Source: Paralichthys olivaceus | Lineage: Eukaryota; Chordata; Actinopteri; Pleuronectiformes; Paralichthyidae | Assembly: GCF_024713975.1 (NCBI RefSeq) | Contig: NC_091105.1 | Location: forward strand, 23,519,439 to 23,583,438 | Direction: 5' to 3' | Length of the DNA stretch: 64,000 bases | In this document: one piece after another, positions 47,201 through 59,280 of the stretch | Position numbering within the stretch: position 1 is the first letter of the stretch | Layout of the letters: the number at the start of each line of letters is the position of its first letter | Program-made: the position numbers and the translations under genes | The notes under the pieces: generated by a model | Databases searched by the model: none | What the model was told of the DNA's origin: nothing | What the model saw: the letters and a program-made list of their open reading frames with translations, nothing else

Positions 47201-50200
47201 TGACAGCGTGAGTGTTAATCAGAGAAGTTTCAAGTGTTTATTTCTGTAACATAAATGCTTTTCAAAGAGTTTCAATGAATTATTAACAATTGCCATGCAC
47301 GCCCACACTACATCTATTTTAGAGTCTTTGTAAACAGACAAAATCTCCTTGCGACCCAGTTTGAGGAATGATTTATGTCCACAGTGTCGGTTTGAAAGCT
47401 CAGCTCGATTCTCCGCTCCCAGATGAATATATCAGCCAATCCTGAATGAATATTTCTGTTTCAGCTGCGAGCCGCTTGGATCGTCCCATTTTTCTGCTAC
47501 CAAATGTTTGATTTCGGTCTCAACACCCTGGTTGCCGTCAGCATTGTGGTGTATCCAAACACGATACAAGACTACCTGCAGCAGCTGGTGAGAGACCTCA
47601 GGTGTTTTCCTCTTTACAGGTGAAGTCAGTGACATCGACCAGCAGGATATAAACACCTATGTGGTTCAGACAGGTTTCTGCAAACATCTCATTTTTCATT
47701 TCACATGTCACATGATTTCTGATGCTGTGTTGTTTTTCTGATTTGCGTGCAGCCTGATAACTTCCCCTACAAAGAGGACATCGCTGCCCTCAGTAATGTC
47801 TGCCTGGTCCTCATTGTGCTGGTCTTCATCAGCTGCATTCTCGGCTTCAAGGTAAAGTTTTCTAACCTTAGGTTTCTCCTTATGTTGAGCAGGATTTATG
47901 GGAAGTTTTTTGACAAGAGCCATGTATCACACAGCACTGTTGAATTAGCATTTTTACCGTTTCTCACCTAAAGTAAGAATAGCACTAATCAGAAGTTATG
48001 GCTGTGTCTAGCCATCGCAGTGAGACAGCGGGGGCAGCATGCACAAAACCCACGACCCTGAAACTGAAGCAGCTAAATGGAATTCAGCCATTATTACTTT
48101 TATCTTTTAGCCCTGTGCTTTTTCTACTGTGACATATCTAAATGTCCTGCTCCTGCTCATAGACTGTTTATAAAGCTGGACAACATGTGTCCACTGTGTC
48201 CTCCCACTCTCCGGAAATGGAGCTAAAATATATCTGACATGAAATCCTGCCTCTTGTGCGTTTGGAGTTTCAGTCTGCGCAGTAATGATCAGGGGAGGAG
48301 CCACATTAGTGATACACCAACCATCAACCAAATAGGAGCTGTCAATCATCTTTTACCCAGTTTTATACCAACAAATAACTCATTAAAACAGAACCAAATG
48401 GAAAAAATAAGCATTCATACATATATCAGTTTGATAAGATTTAGATGAATGGATTTAATGTGTACCTGATGTGTACCCATCCATTAACCTGGTGGCAATA
48501 GAGGACACTCAAGATTCACTTATAAGAAGCCGTCATGTAGTCTTTCTTCTCTGGTTCTGACTCAAATGGGATGGATTGCTGTGACACTTGGTGCATACAT
48601 TCATGGACAGCGACTGTGGTGATCCCCTGACTTTTAACTAGCGCCATCATCAGTTGATCCACGTGATCACACACCTGCAAATACATCAGTTGTACTGTAT
48701 GGTCAAGTTGGCATGCTCATATGCTAGGCTAAGATTGTGAATGTGCTGAACATTACACCTGTTGAATGTCAGCTTGTGAGTTTTGTCAATGTGAGCATTA
48801 CTATGCTTATAGAGCCTGAAAGCTGCTGGCATGGCTGTGGGTTTATGGGATGGATGAGCAGGTTAGTCTCGCTAATTTGTAAGAGGCTTGACAAAGACAG
48901 ATGATCTTTGTCAGATACAGCATGTTGTTGTGTGTTGTTTTGGTGATGATGAAACCGCAGTGGACAATAACATGTTTTTATCGTCATCGATGAGTGGGTT
49001 TAAATGAGCAAAGACCATGTAGAACACTCAGATTCTGTATCTAGCTCAGTTGTGAGGTCTGAGGTGATTTTAGCCTGATGGAATGATTAGTTTTGCTTAA
49101 TCAATATCATAATAACTGCAAGTATTGTTTGCAGGGGACCTGGAGGTAAATTTAGTCTCTGTTGTTGCTAATGAATATCTAAAAATCCCTGAGGAGGCTG
49201 AGCTTCTTAATTGGGTTACTATAGAAGTTAGAAGGCTCAGTGTGGCTTTGGTTCATGTAAGTGGACGGATGGAGCAGATGGTGTTGTGTTAGGCTGGACA
49301 GATCCAGCAGCAAGCTGCCTGATGAGGCTGGATTATTATTGGATGACAGAGACCAGCAGGAACTTTGCTTCTTTACAGTGATTTCTAACTCTCAGGTAGA
49401 TGCTGAAAGCGAGAATGAATTATAATTAAATTTGAGTTTTTATCTAAAAACATATTAGTAGGCTGTACAATATGACTAAACTCGTTATCCAAAAATAGGT
49501 GATTCAATATCATAAATATTGTATATTTGATATCACAATATAAATCATTTTCAATTTGAAATTAATAAAATTAGTTCATGGAAGGCCCATTTCTAATTAA
49601 ATTTTGAATTATATACTTAAAAGGTATATGTGATTATTTTTTCTAGCTTTAATATTTACCTCTGTGTAAACTTTCACAAGGGATGAAACAGAATAGAAAC
49701 TATGAAGTTGTTATACAACTTTACATTTTACACTTGCATCACAGCTTCACACGAGACAAAGTGACCTGATTGTATTTGGAGCAGCTTGGTAGAGTATTTC
49801 AATATTAATGTTGAAAATACTGTTTTCTTGAAAGTACAAATCTGCCTCAACTGTCCTTAAAATCTAGAATATAAAGATACAATATATTAATTCATTAGTT
49901 AATATACTCTGTACCATTAATAGGGCGGCTTTGGCTGGGGGGTAGAGCGGTCGTCCTCCAACCAGAAGTTCGATGGTTTACATGTCAAAGTGTCCTCGAT
50001 ACTGAACCTCGAATTTCCCCTTCATAGAACGTGTGCTGCTGATTGATGCACTGTATGAATGTGTGTGTGAATGGGTGAACGGCAAAAAACTGTACTGTAA
50101 AGTGCTTTTAATGTTGATCAAGACTAGAAAAGCTCTATATAAATACAACCATTTACCATTTAAAGGTTCAGTGTGTAGAATTTAGTGACATCTGGTGGTG

Positions 50201-53200
50201 AAGTTGCATGTTGCTTCTGAATACCCCTCACCTTACCCTCCCCTTCCAAACATGACAGTTCTCATAAAAACTCAAAAGGTGTTTAGTTTGTCCAGTTTGG
50301 ATTACTGTAAAAAACATGGCGGCCTCCATAGGATCCCGTCCTTGGAAATATAAACACACACACACACTAGTGAAAACATCACTAGGATTATTTTATATTC
50401 AATTTCTGCCAATGGATCCCTTTCACCTAAATCTGACACACTGGACCTTGAATAGATTATATTGACATTTCATGTTATGCAGTTCAAACTTGTCATCTGT
50501 TTTTTTTTTTCTTTCTGCCCGGTATCAGGCTTACCTCATAGCATGTGTGTGGAACTGCTACAGATATGTGAATGGCTGGGGTTCTTCTGAAATCCTGCTC
50601 TACGTTACAACCAACGACACCACGGTAAGTCACCTCTGATGAAGTCTCACATTGCTATCATGGGTTCAGAGTTTAAAATCTGGGTTTAAAGATTAAAGCT
50701 GGTGAAATTAAATGATTGAAAAAATATATTCCTCAAATTGAAAATGAATATAGAATATTAAAAACAGCTGGGCAGTTCAGTTTTCTTGCAAACTTTAGTC
50801 AAACAGGAGTAAATGGTACATTTGTCTGGGACTATTTTCAGTGGTGGATTTATACAACAGTTAATCAAAAAACTACATTCCTAATAATGAACTAGAGCCT
50901 CATCAATATATTAATCTGGTAATTTTATTAACCTATGTCAACATTTCAGATACATCAGCATTGGCGGCAGGATTTTTTAAAGAACATTATTCAGAAAAAA
51001 TATATATTCAGTCCATCTGGAATGAGCCCTTTGAGCAGCTGAACAGAAACAATGAAACAGAGTAAATTCATTTTCTCTACAAATGGACCAACAAGAAAGT
51101 ACAGAATAACACGACATGTCATTTTAAACAGAAGTAACATTTTGCTGAGTCTATGCTCCAATTGTGGGATAAACAAACCCTGTGGAAGAAAAGAACATTT
51201 CTTCTATTTTTTGTCCTGTTAGACCACCTGTGAGAGTGTTCAGCACATTTTCCAATGAGCTGTTCCTAACATCTTGGTGAAAAGCTCAGTGATTGTCTGA
51301 GTGTTTTCACCTCAGCACTAAAAACATGTGCATTCCTCTTGTGCTGTATACAGCTGGACAAATACTTCTCTCTCTATATAAAACAATTTCTTATAAATAC
51401 AAATGATGAACGAGTCAGCAGATATTATTGAAATATTGAAATGAAGAGGATCGAATGAGAAAACAAGAATATTAATAATAACAACAATAATGCTATTAAT
51501 AATAATTATAAATACATTTAGTTAGTTATAATAACTATATAATTAATTAATATAGTCAATAAACTTTATGTTTCACCTCTAAAAACAGGTTTATTAATTG
51601 ATTTGATAGACAAAGTAGAGAATGCAGAATGGCACTGTGTAGAGTGTGTACCTCCACCAAGGCACAGCAGTTCCCTTAAATTCATTCAAGCTGCACCTAA
51701 TTTCACACACTCATAGATATCAGTCGGATTTTTTAATTTAAAAAAATGTTAAAGAAAGTGGAAAAAAAAGGTTTTGTGGTAATTCTGCTAACAATCAAAT
51801 CAACCAACATACTAACGAACCAACCAGCCAATAAACAAACTTAAAAACCATCACTCTGCATGTTTTAAATGTTTTAGATCTTATACACTCACATTATTAT
51901 ATAGTTTATGAAATCATTTTTTTCATCTAGAGATCCATCATAAAACATATCTGATCTTGACCAGGAGCCTGTACTCCAAGGCAGGATTTGTGTTTATTGG
52001 GGTAACTTCAGGTTTACTTCAGGGTTTTAGTATGACAACTCGTTCACTTCTTATCACCATTGCACTTGCTGAACAGCTGACTTCAGAGACCGACAAAACC
52101 CTTTAATGAGTATCTTTATGAAATATAAAGATTCTCATCAGAGGGAATGATAAACCTCTGTCAGCTGCTGGAGCCACATATATATCCAACCCGACACCTA
52201 TGGGAGATACCTGCTCACTGTGGGTGATGCTGGAGTTTATTCTTCATTTGCACCCAAGTGAGCTTGAACCCACCAGGGTTGCACCTGAAAGGCTAAAACT
52301 GTCCTAAACACAATGAAAATACAATTTCACATGAATGTAATGGAAACACAAATGAATGTATAGTCAGATCTACTTTTTCCCTTATGATAGGATAGTTTTA
52401 CTATAAAAACATTATATTAGGAAAACAGTAGGAAAACCTGGGTTGACTTATCGAGTTGATCAACAGCTTTGTGTTAGGTTAAGTTAAGCCGGACCACTGA
52501 AAGATATTTGGGATATGCTGACCTCGCTTTATAGTACTGGCCTCTGCTGCTTCTTTCATGTCTAAAAGGCAGCAAAGCAACTCCCATGGAAAAAATGATC
52601 TCCTCGTTCAATCCAGAAGTCACGTTTTTATCATCTGTGCAGGTTTGCTGTGCTCAGGCCAGTCTAGCAGCTGTAAAATCATTGTGTTGAAGAGGGGAAG
52701 GAAGTTGAACGCTGAGATGTAGTAGTAAGTAGTTTTATGCGGTCACAGTAGAACGGATGAATGAAGAGACTTGGAAGAAGAGATGAGACTCCATGCTGGC
52801 AAAGCCATTATGATGGGGGCTAAAGTACAGTAGTAATACAGTGAGGTCTGTCTAACTGTACTGGGGTCACCGATCGGTGTCCTGCTGTCCGGGTCTGGCC
52901 CTCGGATTGTGACTAGCCTGCTGCCCACACATGTATAATAACTAACACTTTGACAGAAAGGAGAAGGAAACCAAGGCTGTAAAAACATGAATGACATGTT
53001 ATGACTATCTGGAAATATGGAACAGTTAAGCTGTGAGCTGTGAGCTGTGAGCTGTGAGCTGTGAGCTGCCTGCTCCATTAAAACTGACATCTGACCTCGC
53101 AGTCTGCTGGGTTTCACAAGTACTTGGTGAAATCTGTTCTCTTCAGTCGGCAGCTTAAGACTCCTCAGGGTGTAACATTCCACACGATTTGAAACAATCC

Positions 53201-54678
53201 ACTGCACTCGTCAGCTTTACACACTGTGCAGCTTCATGTGATGTTGAAAGAAACAGAAACGTCCACACAGGCTCATAATGTGTAAAACACCTGAGCTGTA
53301 AGGAGAGAAGCAGGAGGCCACTCTCTGTCTCTCTGACATCATTAGTGAAAAGGGCCAGAAAAACACTGCCCCTTCATTTCCTAACATTTGCCTCACCTCT
53401 GTGGGTGTGTGATTCAATAAAAGCTCACACGCATGTTTGTGGCTTTTGGACAGCAGCTTGCATGGCAGTATATCACTTATACAGTGGTTAGGTTGATGCT
53501 AATTCATTCCACATGAACAAAATACCTGCACATACAGAGAAGTCACTCACACAGTCAGGTACTTTTTTGGTATCAAAGGAGCAACATAAAGTTAGCAATC
53601 GATATAACTCATAGAACAGAATGAGTATAACTGTTTTCCAAGGTTTGTAAAGATGTGGGAACAGGGTTATCATCACAAATCTGAGACAAATGGGAAAATG
53701 CTGCTGAGGGGTGAATGTTTGGGAAAGTCAATATACATTTCAACTGCAAAATATGTTTTCTACTGTAAGGATAGGTTATTCATTTACATGTTTGGCAAAT
53801 ATCTGATCTTACAGTAAAATAGCAGCTTGTAGTGACTGCAGCATTATTTTATGATTATATTTTTGTATATTTTGGAACACACAGCACTTGGTTTAATGTA
53901 AATAAACACATGAAGTTGCTGCAAACTTGTTCTGTATGAAACAAGACCTTTTTTTTTCTCTAATCGTAACCAAAGATCTTTCATTATACCCAAATCTCCA
54001 TCCTCATGGAAATCCACGGCTGTTACTAAATATTCATTCAAAAATATGTTCTCTCTGAACATAATACAACCAGTGATCACACTTCAGTCAGGAGAGACCT
54101 CAACTCTAGAATAATCAACATTTTAATGCAGTTTATTTGGAAATCTGACATTTACACAGAAGAGACAATTATATGTCCAACATCCATGTACAATTCCTGA
54201 TTCAGTAAGTTGCACATAGTGTCATTCCTTGTTTACTGTTAGTTCTAAAGCTTTGAGCAAAGCCACACATCTTTGAATATGGTTTGAAAATGGTTCCTCT
54301 TTGAAGCACAATGTATTTCAAAAAAGCTTCAATAATTGGCACAATTTGTCATTTTTATTTTTTTCTCTTAAATGTTTCATTTTCTCCAAAATTCATGTTT
54401 TCCCTATTTATTTCCTATGTTTGGAAATGCACCAGAGCCGCTGCCTCATTATAACATTGCAACAAAAACAGGCTCAGAGACAGAATTTTCACAACACTGC
54501 AATTGATCTTACTGATAATGAATTATTCTTGTCTGGTGAAAGAACAACTCATACTGACCAAAGGCTGTTTTTGCTCTTCTTCGCTCTTCATCTTCAGGTG
54601 CTGTTACCTCCGTATGATGACAGCGCCAGTGTCCCTCCCAAGCAGGCTCCTCCACCCTACCCCACTGCTACAGCTTGA
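44219..54678 (+). CDS. laptm4b: laptm4b: lysosomal-associated transmembrane protein 4B, 7 exons
   Basis: Exons: 44219-44314, 45188-45299, 47074-47147, 47465-47587, 47753-47851, 50529-50624, 54598-54678. Sum 681 nt, 226 aa, the same as the human short form. It opens [20 protein letters not shown]. Four membrane segments are visible at about 24-46, 71-92, 98-122 and 147-170 (for example [18 protein letters not shown] and [17 protein letters not shown]). Two PY motifs sit in the cytosolic tail, PPYDD (204-208) and PPPY (218-221), which recruit Nedd4-type ubiquitin ligases for late-endosome/lysosome sorting. The family modulates ceramide, mTORC1 and EGFR traffic. The tail LLPPYDD favours LAPTM4B over LAPTM4A, which has LPTYEQ there. 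All introns are GT-AG with consistent phase. The mammalian long N-terminal extension is not evident. Confidence 0.95.
44315..47073 (+). other. laptm4b: laptm4b introns 1-2
   Basis: No gene within either intron apart from exon 2 (45188-45299). The text gtgggatcaataaagtttct (45651-45670) resembles a LINE tail, but too little is present to call it. TA/TG-rich microsatellite stretches lie at 45560-45590. Confidence 0.5.
48163..48420. repeat. Dispersed repeat (catagactgtttataaagctgg type) in laptm4b intron 5
   Basis: The opening catagactgtttataaagc and the later aggagctgtcaatcatctttta match the outline of a non-coding fish repeat that I recognise. A related head appears near 34580. Ends are not defined. 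Confidence 0.45.
48540..48830. repeat. Dispersed repeat (cccctgactttt ... gccatcatcag type) in laptm4b intron 5
   Basis: The words gatcccctgacttttaacta, gcgccatcatcag, catatgctaggctaag and gtcaatgtgagcattactatgc run in the order of a well-known dispersed percomorph repeat. Recognition is from memory and the copy is degraded. Confidence 0.4.
49923..50160 (+). mobile_element. tRNA-headed SINE-like element, + orientation
   Basis: The head (ggctttggctggggggtaga, then gcggtcgtcctccaaccaga, then a gttcgat box-B-like word) looks tRNA-derived. The body contains tgtgtgaatgggtgaacggc, and the tail is agaaaagctctatataaata followed by ccatttaccatt. A related copy in reverse orientation is at 63491-63806. 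Confidence 0.6.
50163..50449. mobile_element. MITE with aaggt(t/c)cagtgtgt inverted ends
   Basis: The left end aaggttcagtgtgt and the right end acacactggacctt are inverted repeats with one mismatch over 14 bp, about 290 bp apart. The interior tttagtgacatctggtggtg is typical of a common fish MITE. It begins immediately after the SINE tail. No coding capacity. Confidence 0.65.
50625..54597 (+). other. laptm4b: laptm4b intron 6 (4.0 kb)
   Basis: No exon was recognised. AT-rich from 51370 to 51900. A heptamer repeat lies at 53031-53068. The 154-codon minus-strand frame at 52743-53207 reads through that repeat and has no recognisable content. Confidence 0.5.
53031..53068. repeat. (CTGTGAG)n heptamer tandem repeat
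   Basis: Five and a half perfect copies of ctgtgag in a row, in laptm4b intron 6. Confidence 0.9.
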
Positions 54679-55800
54679 AAACATTCCCCAGGATGCTGCT
54701 GAACGCACCCTGTCCTTCAGAAAATCCCAGAAAATCTTACGCACCACACTGCCTCTCTACGCTCACTTTACAGTACACCTCACACATGCACGTACAAGAT
54801 CATGTCACACACATTATGCACACACCACTACCTTACTATAGCCCCTGGTCCCTTCCTGTTATTTGTTGTTAAACTCTTAATCTCCCTGTAACTTTTCCCT
54901 GTATGTTTTCTGTCTCTGTGTTATTCCAGATATAATGTGCTTTTTAATGCATCTGGGTGAGGTGACATATGAATAGAAGTAGAACGTTTGATAGACGATA
55001 GATTCCATATATTTGTATTAATTGTATTTATGCTCTGTGTGTTTCTGTGATAGTATTTTGGGAGTCTTAACTTTGATATTCATATTGAACGTATGCACAA
55101 GTGCAAAAATGATGACATTAATGTGTCATGAGTCATCATAAGATTCCTGTTTGTCCTGCCTCTGCTTGTGATCAGGGTGGAATTGCCTTCATTCATAACT
55201 GTTTCTCTGATGGGGTTCACTTTACAGAGCCTTGTGTCCCCTTGACTGGAAGTTTTCCTAAAGTAATGCAACTACCTGTAATCTGATGTGACCTTACAGC
55301 AACCTAGTGTATATAAAACATATCACCTTCTCCTACTGTTGTATTCAACTGCTGACACAACTGTCTTCTGTTAGAAACATCAGGAGCGGTGGGTTGTGCT
55401 GGTTGACCCTCCTCACTTTTAAAATGTAAACTGTGTGTTTCTACTGAAATGTCTAGAGCTGCTATTTATCTATTTTGACAGCGCAGACATAGCACTGATC
55501 TGGAATCAGTTTGCTCTTTGAAGTCACTATGAATGAGTCGCTCCTGGGAACCTGTTGCTGTGACTGCAGATCAGGCTTCTCTGCATACTCAGGAGCTCAG
55601 TAAATATGGACGCTGGTTGTGGTTTTTCAATTAAACTAACGGGAGCGTTTGGTCTGTGTAAACATGTGAGTCTGTTCCACCAGATGCAGTGATATTGGCA
55701 AGCTGCTCTGTGGACGCAAAATGTCCTGTGAGGACACACAAGTCAAACTTATGGACTGCTGCTGGATGAAAAATAAAGATGTAACATTTATTTGTCTATT
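54679..55800 (+). terminator. laptm4b: laptm4b 3'UTR with poly(A) signal
   Basis: A canonical aataaa at 55772-55777 is followed by a T-rich segment, which makes a 3'UTR of about 1.1 kb. No competing gene is seen here. Confidence 0.6.
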
Positions 55801-56260
55801 AAAATCTAATCTCACCAACTACGGTTTGTGTTTTATTTTGATGGTGACACTTGAATCAAAAAGAGGTTTGTGGTGACGCTAATGTCATCGAGCAAATTAT
55901 TAAACTTGCACCTAACACAACTGACACATATTATTTGAAAGGAAAATGTTTCTGCCACATTATGTCCTCCACCCTAGCCCTGGAAATGATTCCGAAGATG
56001 TGTATAAATGTGTTCGTCATGACGCGGGTGGCGCCACCACAATGGGTGACAGTGTAATGATCGTACCTACTGTGTATTTCCATAACATGCCGCTTCAAAG
56101 CCTTTGACTGGGGATATCAAGAGTTGGTCCATGTGTGACTTGAGAATTTAAAACACATCTTTCACAGTGATCTGCAGGAAGCTATTGATTAAAGGTTATT
56201 ACTTTCAATATATTTGTCCTCAGATTCCTTAGTTAATTATCATGATCAAATTTAAAACGT

Positions 56261-56865
56261 GAAATGTTCCAGACTCCACCTTACATACATGTGAAATGTT
56301 TCAGACTCCACCTTACATACATGTAAAATGTTTCAGACTCCACCTTACATACATGTGAAATGTTGAAGACTCCACCTTACATACATGTGAAATGTTGAAG
56401 ACTCCACCTTACATACATGTGAAATGTTGAAGACTCCACCTTACATACATGTAAAATGTTTCAGACTCCACCTTACATACATGTGATATGTTTCAGACTC
56501 CACCTTACATACATGTAAAATGTTTCAGACTCCACCTCACATACATGTAAAATGTTTCAGACTCCACCTTACATACATGTAAAATGTTTCAGACTCCACC
56601 TTACATACATGTAAAATGGTTAAGACTCCACCTTACATACATGTGAAATTGTTAAGACTCCACCTTACATACATGTGAAATGGTTAAGACTCCACCTTAT
56701 ATACATGTAAAATGTTTAAGACTCCACCTTACATACATGTAAAATGTTGAAGACTCCACCTTACATACATGTAAAATGTTGAAGACTCCACCTTACATAC
56801 ATGTAAAATGTTGAAGACTCCACCTTACATACATTCGAAATGTTGAAGACTCCACCTTACATACA
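56261..56865. repeat. 32-bp minisatellite, about 19 copies
   Basis: The unit is gaaatgttt-cag-actccacc followed by ttacatacatgt (32 bp), starting at 56261, 56293 and so on. Variants cluster in the gtttcag/gttgaag/ggttaag position. Every unit ends in acatacatgt, so unit junctions often form the palindrome tacatgta. It lies between laptm4b and matn2, ending about 370 bp before the predicted matn2 first-exon donor. Confidence 0.97.
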
Positions 56866-57099
56866 ATGAGATAGACACTTTATAGAAAAAGACTCACATT
56901 ATCTATACATTTGAAGTAGTAAAACGTTGGGGTTTGGTTCCAGCTATATCTGCTGGTAAAGTATCTGAATGAAATCCACAGAGTTACTGTTTTACCAAAT
57001 GTGTGAGGCGAACGGGAGGCGTCCCTGTGGTTAAAGTCAGAGGGGGAGTAACAGAGAAGCAGAAAGAGGATGGAGTAAAGAGCAGAGCCTTCACAGATA

Positions 57100-57238
57100 C
57101 TAAAAGACAGGTTTTACAGAGCATTTTTTAGTTTGGAGCAACTGGACTGATTTTTTCAGCTCTGACTCGGTGTTGGGATTTCTTGGAAGCCTCTGATTGC
57201 AGGAATTTGAGAGATTATTCATTTCCATTGGAAGAAAG
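57100..57238 (+). promoter_or_regulatory. matn2: Predicted matn2 non-coding first exon and promoter
   Basis: Upstream sequence ends at a good donor (ggaagaaag|gtaaat, 57238/57239), and the first coding exon has only a very short leader after a plausible acceptor (ctataaatgctgcag, ending 59135). This suggests a 5'UTR exon here. The start of the exon is unknown. The assignment is inference only. Confidence 0.35.
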
Positions 57239-59135
57239 GTAAATAGATTTATTTATTTTCCTGATAGTGTGAGTCAGTTTTATTTGTTCGGTATTTACTT
57301 AAGATCTAGTTAGGAAACAACTGTGCTTACGTCACGCGCATCATGAGAAGTCATCAAAAGGGAATGTGCAAAACAGAGATCTGGTCCCAGGAAACACAGT
57401 GAGGTACATGCTGTTTTTATATTTCATAGTAAACACACTACTTTGGCTTTCATTCATAAGGAAATGTGAGAGTTTACGCATCAACATTTATAATACAGGA
57501 TTGCAGCTTGTGTGTGGCACTACATGTTGACTGCTCTTAATGAAGAAAACAGTCTTCTGTGGCAGAAAGACATCAGACATATGTGAGGTCATAGGTGAAA
57601 GGCTCTGTGTGGGATGCAACATCGATATGTGACCCCTGCAGTTCTCAGGTCAGCAGCTTCCATATATGTATCAGTGAGGGGCTGGTTGTCTACTAGAGCT
57701 GCAAACAGGTTGACCCCTTGGTCAGTGTCATCACCCTGGACAGAGCTGACAGAGATGTTCAGAACCTACAGATCTAATCCTCATCTCATTCTAATCGCCC
57801 ACATGTTGCCTCAGAACTTAGACGGCTCCTGTATGACTAATGCCACAGGTTTTGGAATGTGGTTCTATTTACTATTTGTGCACTGATCACAAACATGTTT
57901 CAGACACTGAGCAGTCTGGATATTAACGGCTCACTTGGGGACTGGATAGGGAAACAGTCTGTGGTGCTTTTCAGCCTCTTGCAAATCACTTTACACCACC
58001 TGTGCAGCAAAACATCCTGAAACCAGTGGAAAACATGTCCCTCCTGTGTAGCTCACACATTTTAAGAAAGACATTGATAAACAAAAAGGATCTTTTTATT
58101 CTAATAATTCTAATATCTGTTCTGAAATGGGCCTTTTTCCTTTGCTTTCCAAGTCTTGTACCAGGCTGTATGTAATACAACTATACACCAAGAGGTGAAA
58201 TCTGAAGCTGAGCAGGTCAAATATGCACGAGGTGAAAGTTCTTACTATTTATATCCCTCTGGGTCATTAACTTATATGTAGCAATTCACTATTCAACTTA
58301 CTCACACAGGGAAACTCATTAGGTTTTCAGTCCTGTAGAATAATGTTTGTCTCGATAAGCAGAATATCTCAAGAAAACAACCGATATCAATAAGATTTGG
58401 TGGTAAATTGGACAATAAACAAACACTATATAATACAGGACGTGATATACAGTGTAATTTTGTTGTATTAATCAGGTTCCCAAAAATCCTTACTGATTCT
58501 GGCTGGCAATGAAATGTATGTACACAGGATATACATTTATATATACATACTGTACCTATGAGGGAGGAACAACTGAGTATTTTAATGGAAAGGAGAAATA
58601 AACGATGTCCCTTTTCCTCTAAAATGTTTTTTGTTATTTACTTGTTCATCATTGTCTTTATACCATAGGAAGCATTTTCATACAGCATAACTCTAAGGTT
58701 GACCACAGGCTGCTCTAATATGTTTTAAATATTTTTCATCTGCAACTTCACCACTAGACGTCAGTACAGTACACCCCCCCAACCCCCCAACTTGATGACC
58801 ATTTTAAATTCCCCCAAGATTTCTCACAACATAACTGACTTTAACTGTGCAAATATATTTAGATGAGAGGTGCACACATCTATTCTTAGTAATCACAATA
58901 TTATAATTTGATAGCTATTTAACAGGATGTCATTAAGTACATTTAAGTGCAAATATGGACATTTGGCATGTAGTTAAAAAAACTAATATATGGTAAAAAA
59001 AACAACAGTTTTTGTGTTCATGTTTCCGTCCTGCATCGTTGCTGTTTTTTACTTCTTCATGCAGACCTGCATGGCATGCTGGGTGTTTCTATCACCTCTT
59101 GTGTTTGTGCCTTTATCTCTCTATAAATGCTGCAG
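57239..59135 (+). other. matn2: Putative matn2 first intron
   Basis: 1.9 kb without a recognised gene. The 90-codon frame at 57614 has no homology that I know. No strong repeat signature except a C-run at 58774-58790. Confidence 0.4.
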
Positions 59136-59153
59136 TTGTCACCTCTGGTCAGA

Positions 59154-59280
59154 ATGAAGATCCTGGCCCTCTGCCTCGTCTGCCTGTTTTGCTGTAACGC
59201 AGTTCGGGTTGAAAGGCGCCGTCCAAGACCCATCATGGCCAGAAGGAAAAATGAGACTGCTGTCCAAACCAAAGCAGCAC
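59154..59280 (+). CDS. matn2: matn2 coding exon 1: signal peptide and basic linker
   Basis: ATG 59154 starts [20 protein letters not shown], a hydrophobic signal peptide, followed by the basic [12 protein letters not shown]. The exon ends in phase 1 at a gtgagt donor. The acceptor upstream is probably tgcag at 59135. The ATG is the first in the exon. Confidence 0.85.

Noticed and set aside
49923-49990. Possible functional tRNA gene
   Set aside because: The tRNA-like head cannot be folded into a full cloverleaf by eye and is followed by a SINE body, so it is a retroposon.
52743-53207. 154-codon minus-strand open frame in laptm4b intron 6
   Set aside because: It runs through a CTGTGAG heptamer array and shows no domain or family likeness.
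56261-56865. CRISPR-like repeat array
   Set aside because: Units are directly contiguous with no unique spacers; it is a eukaryotic minisatellite.
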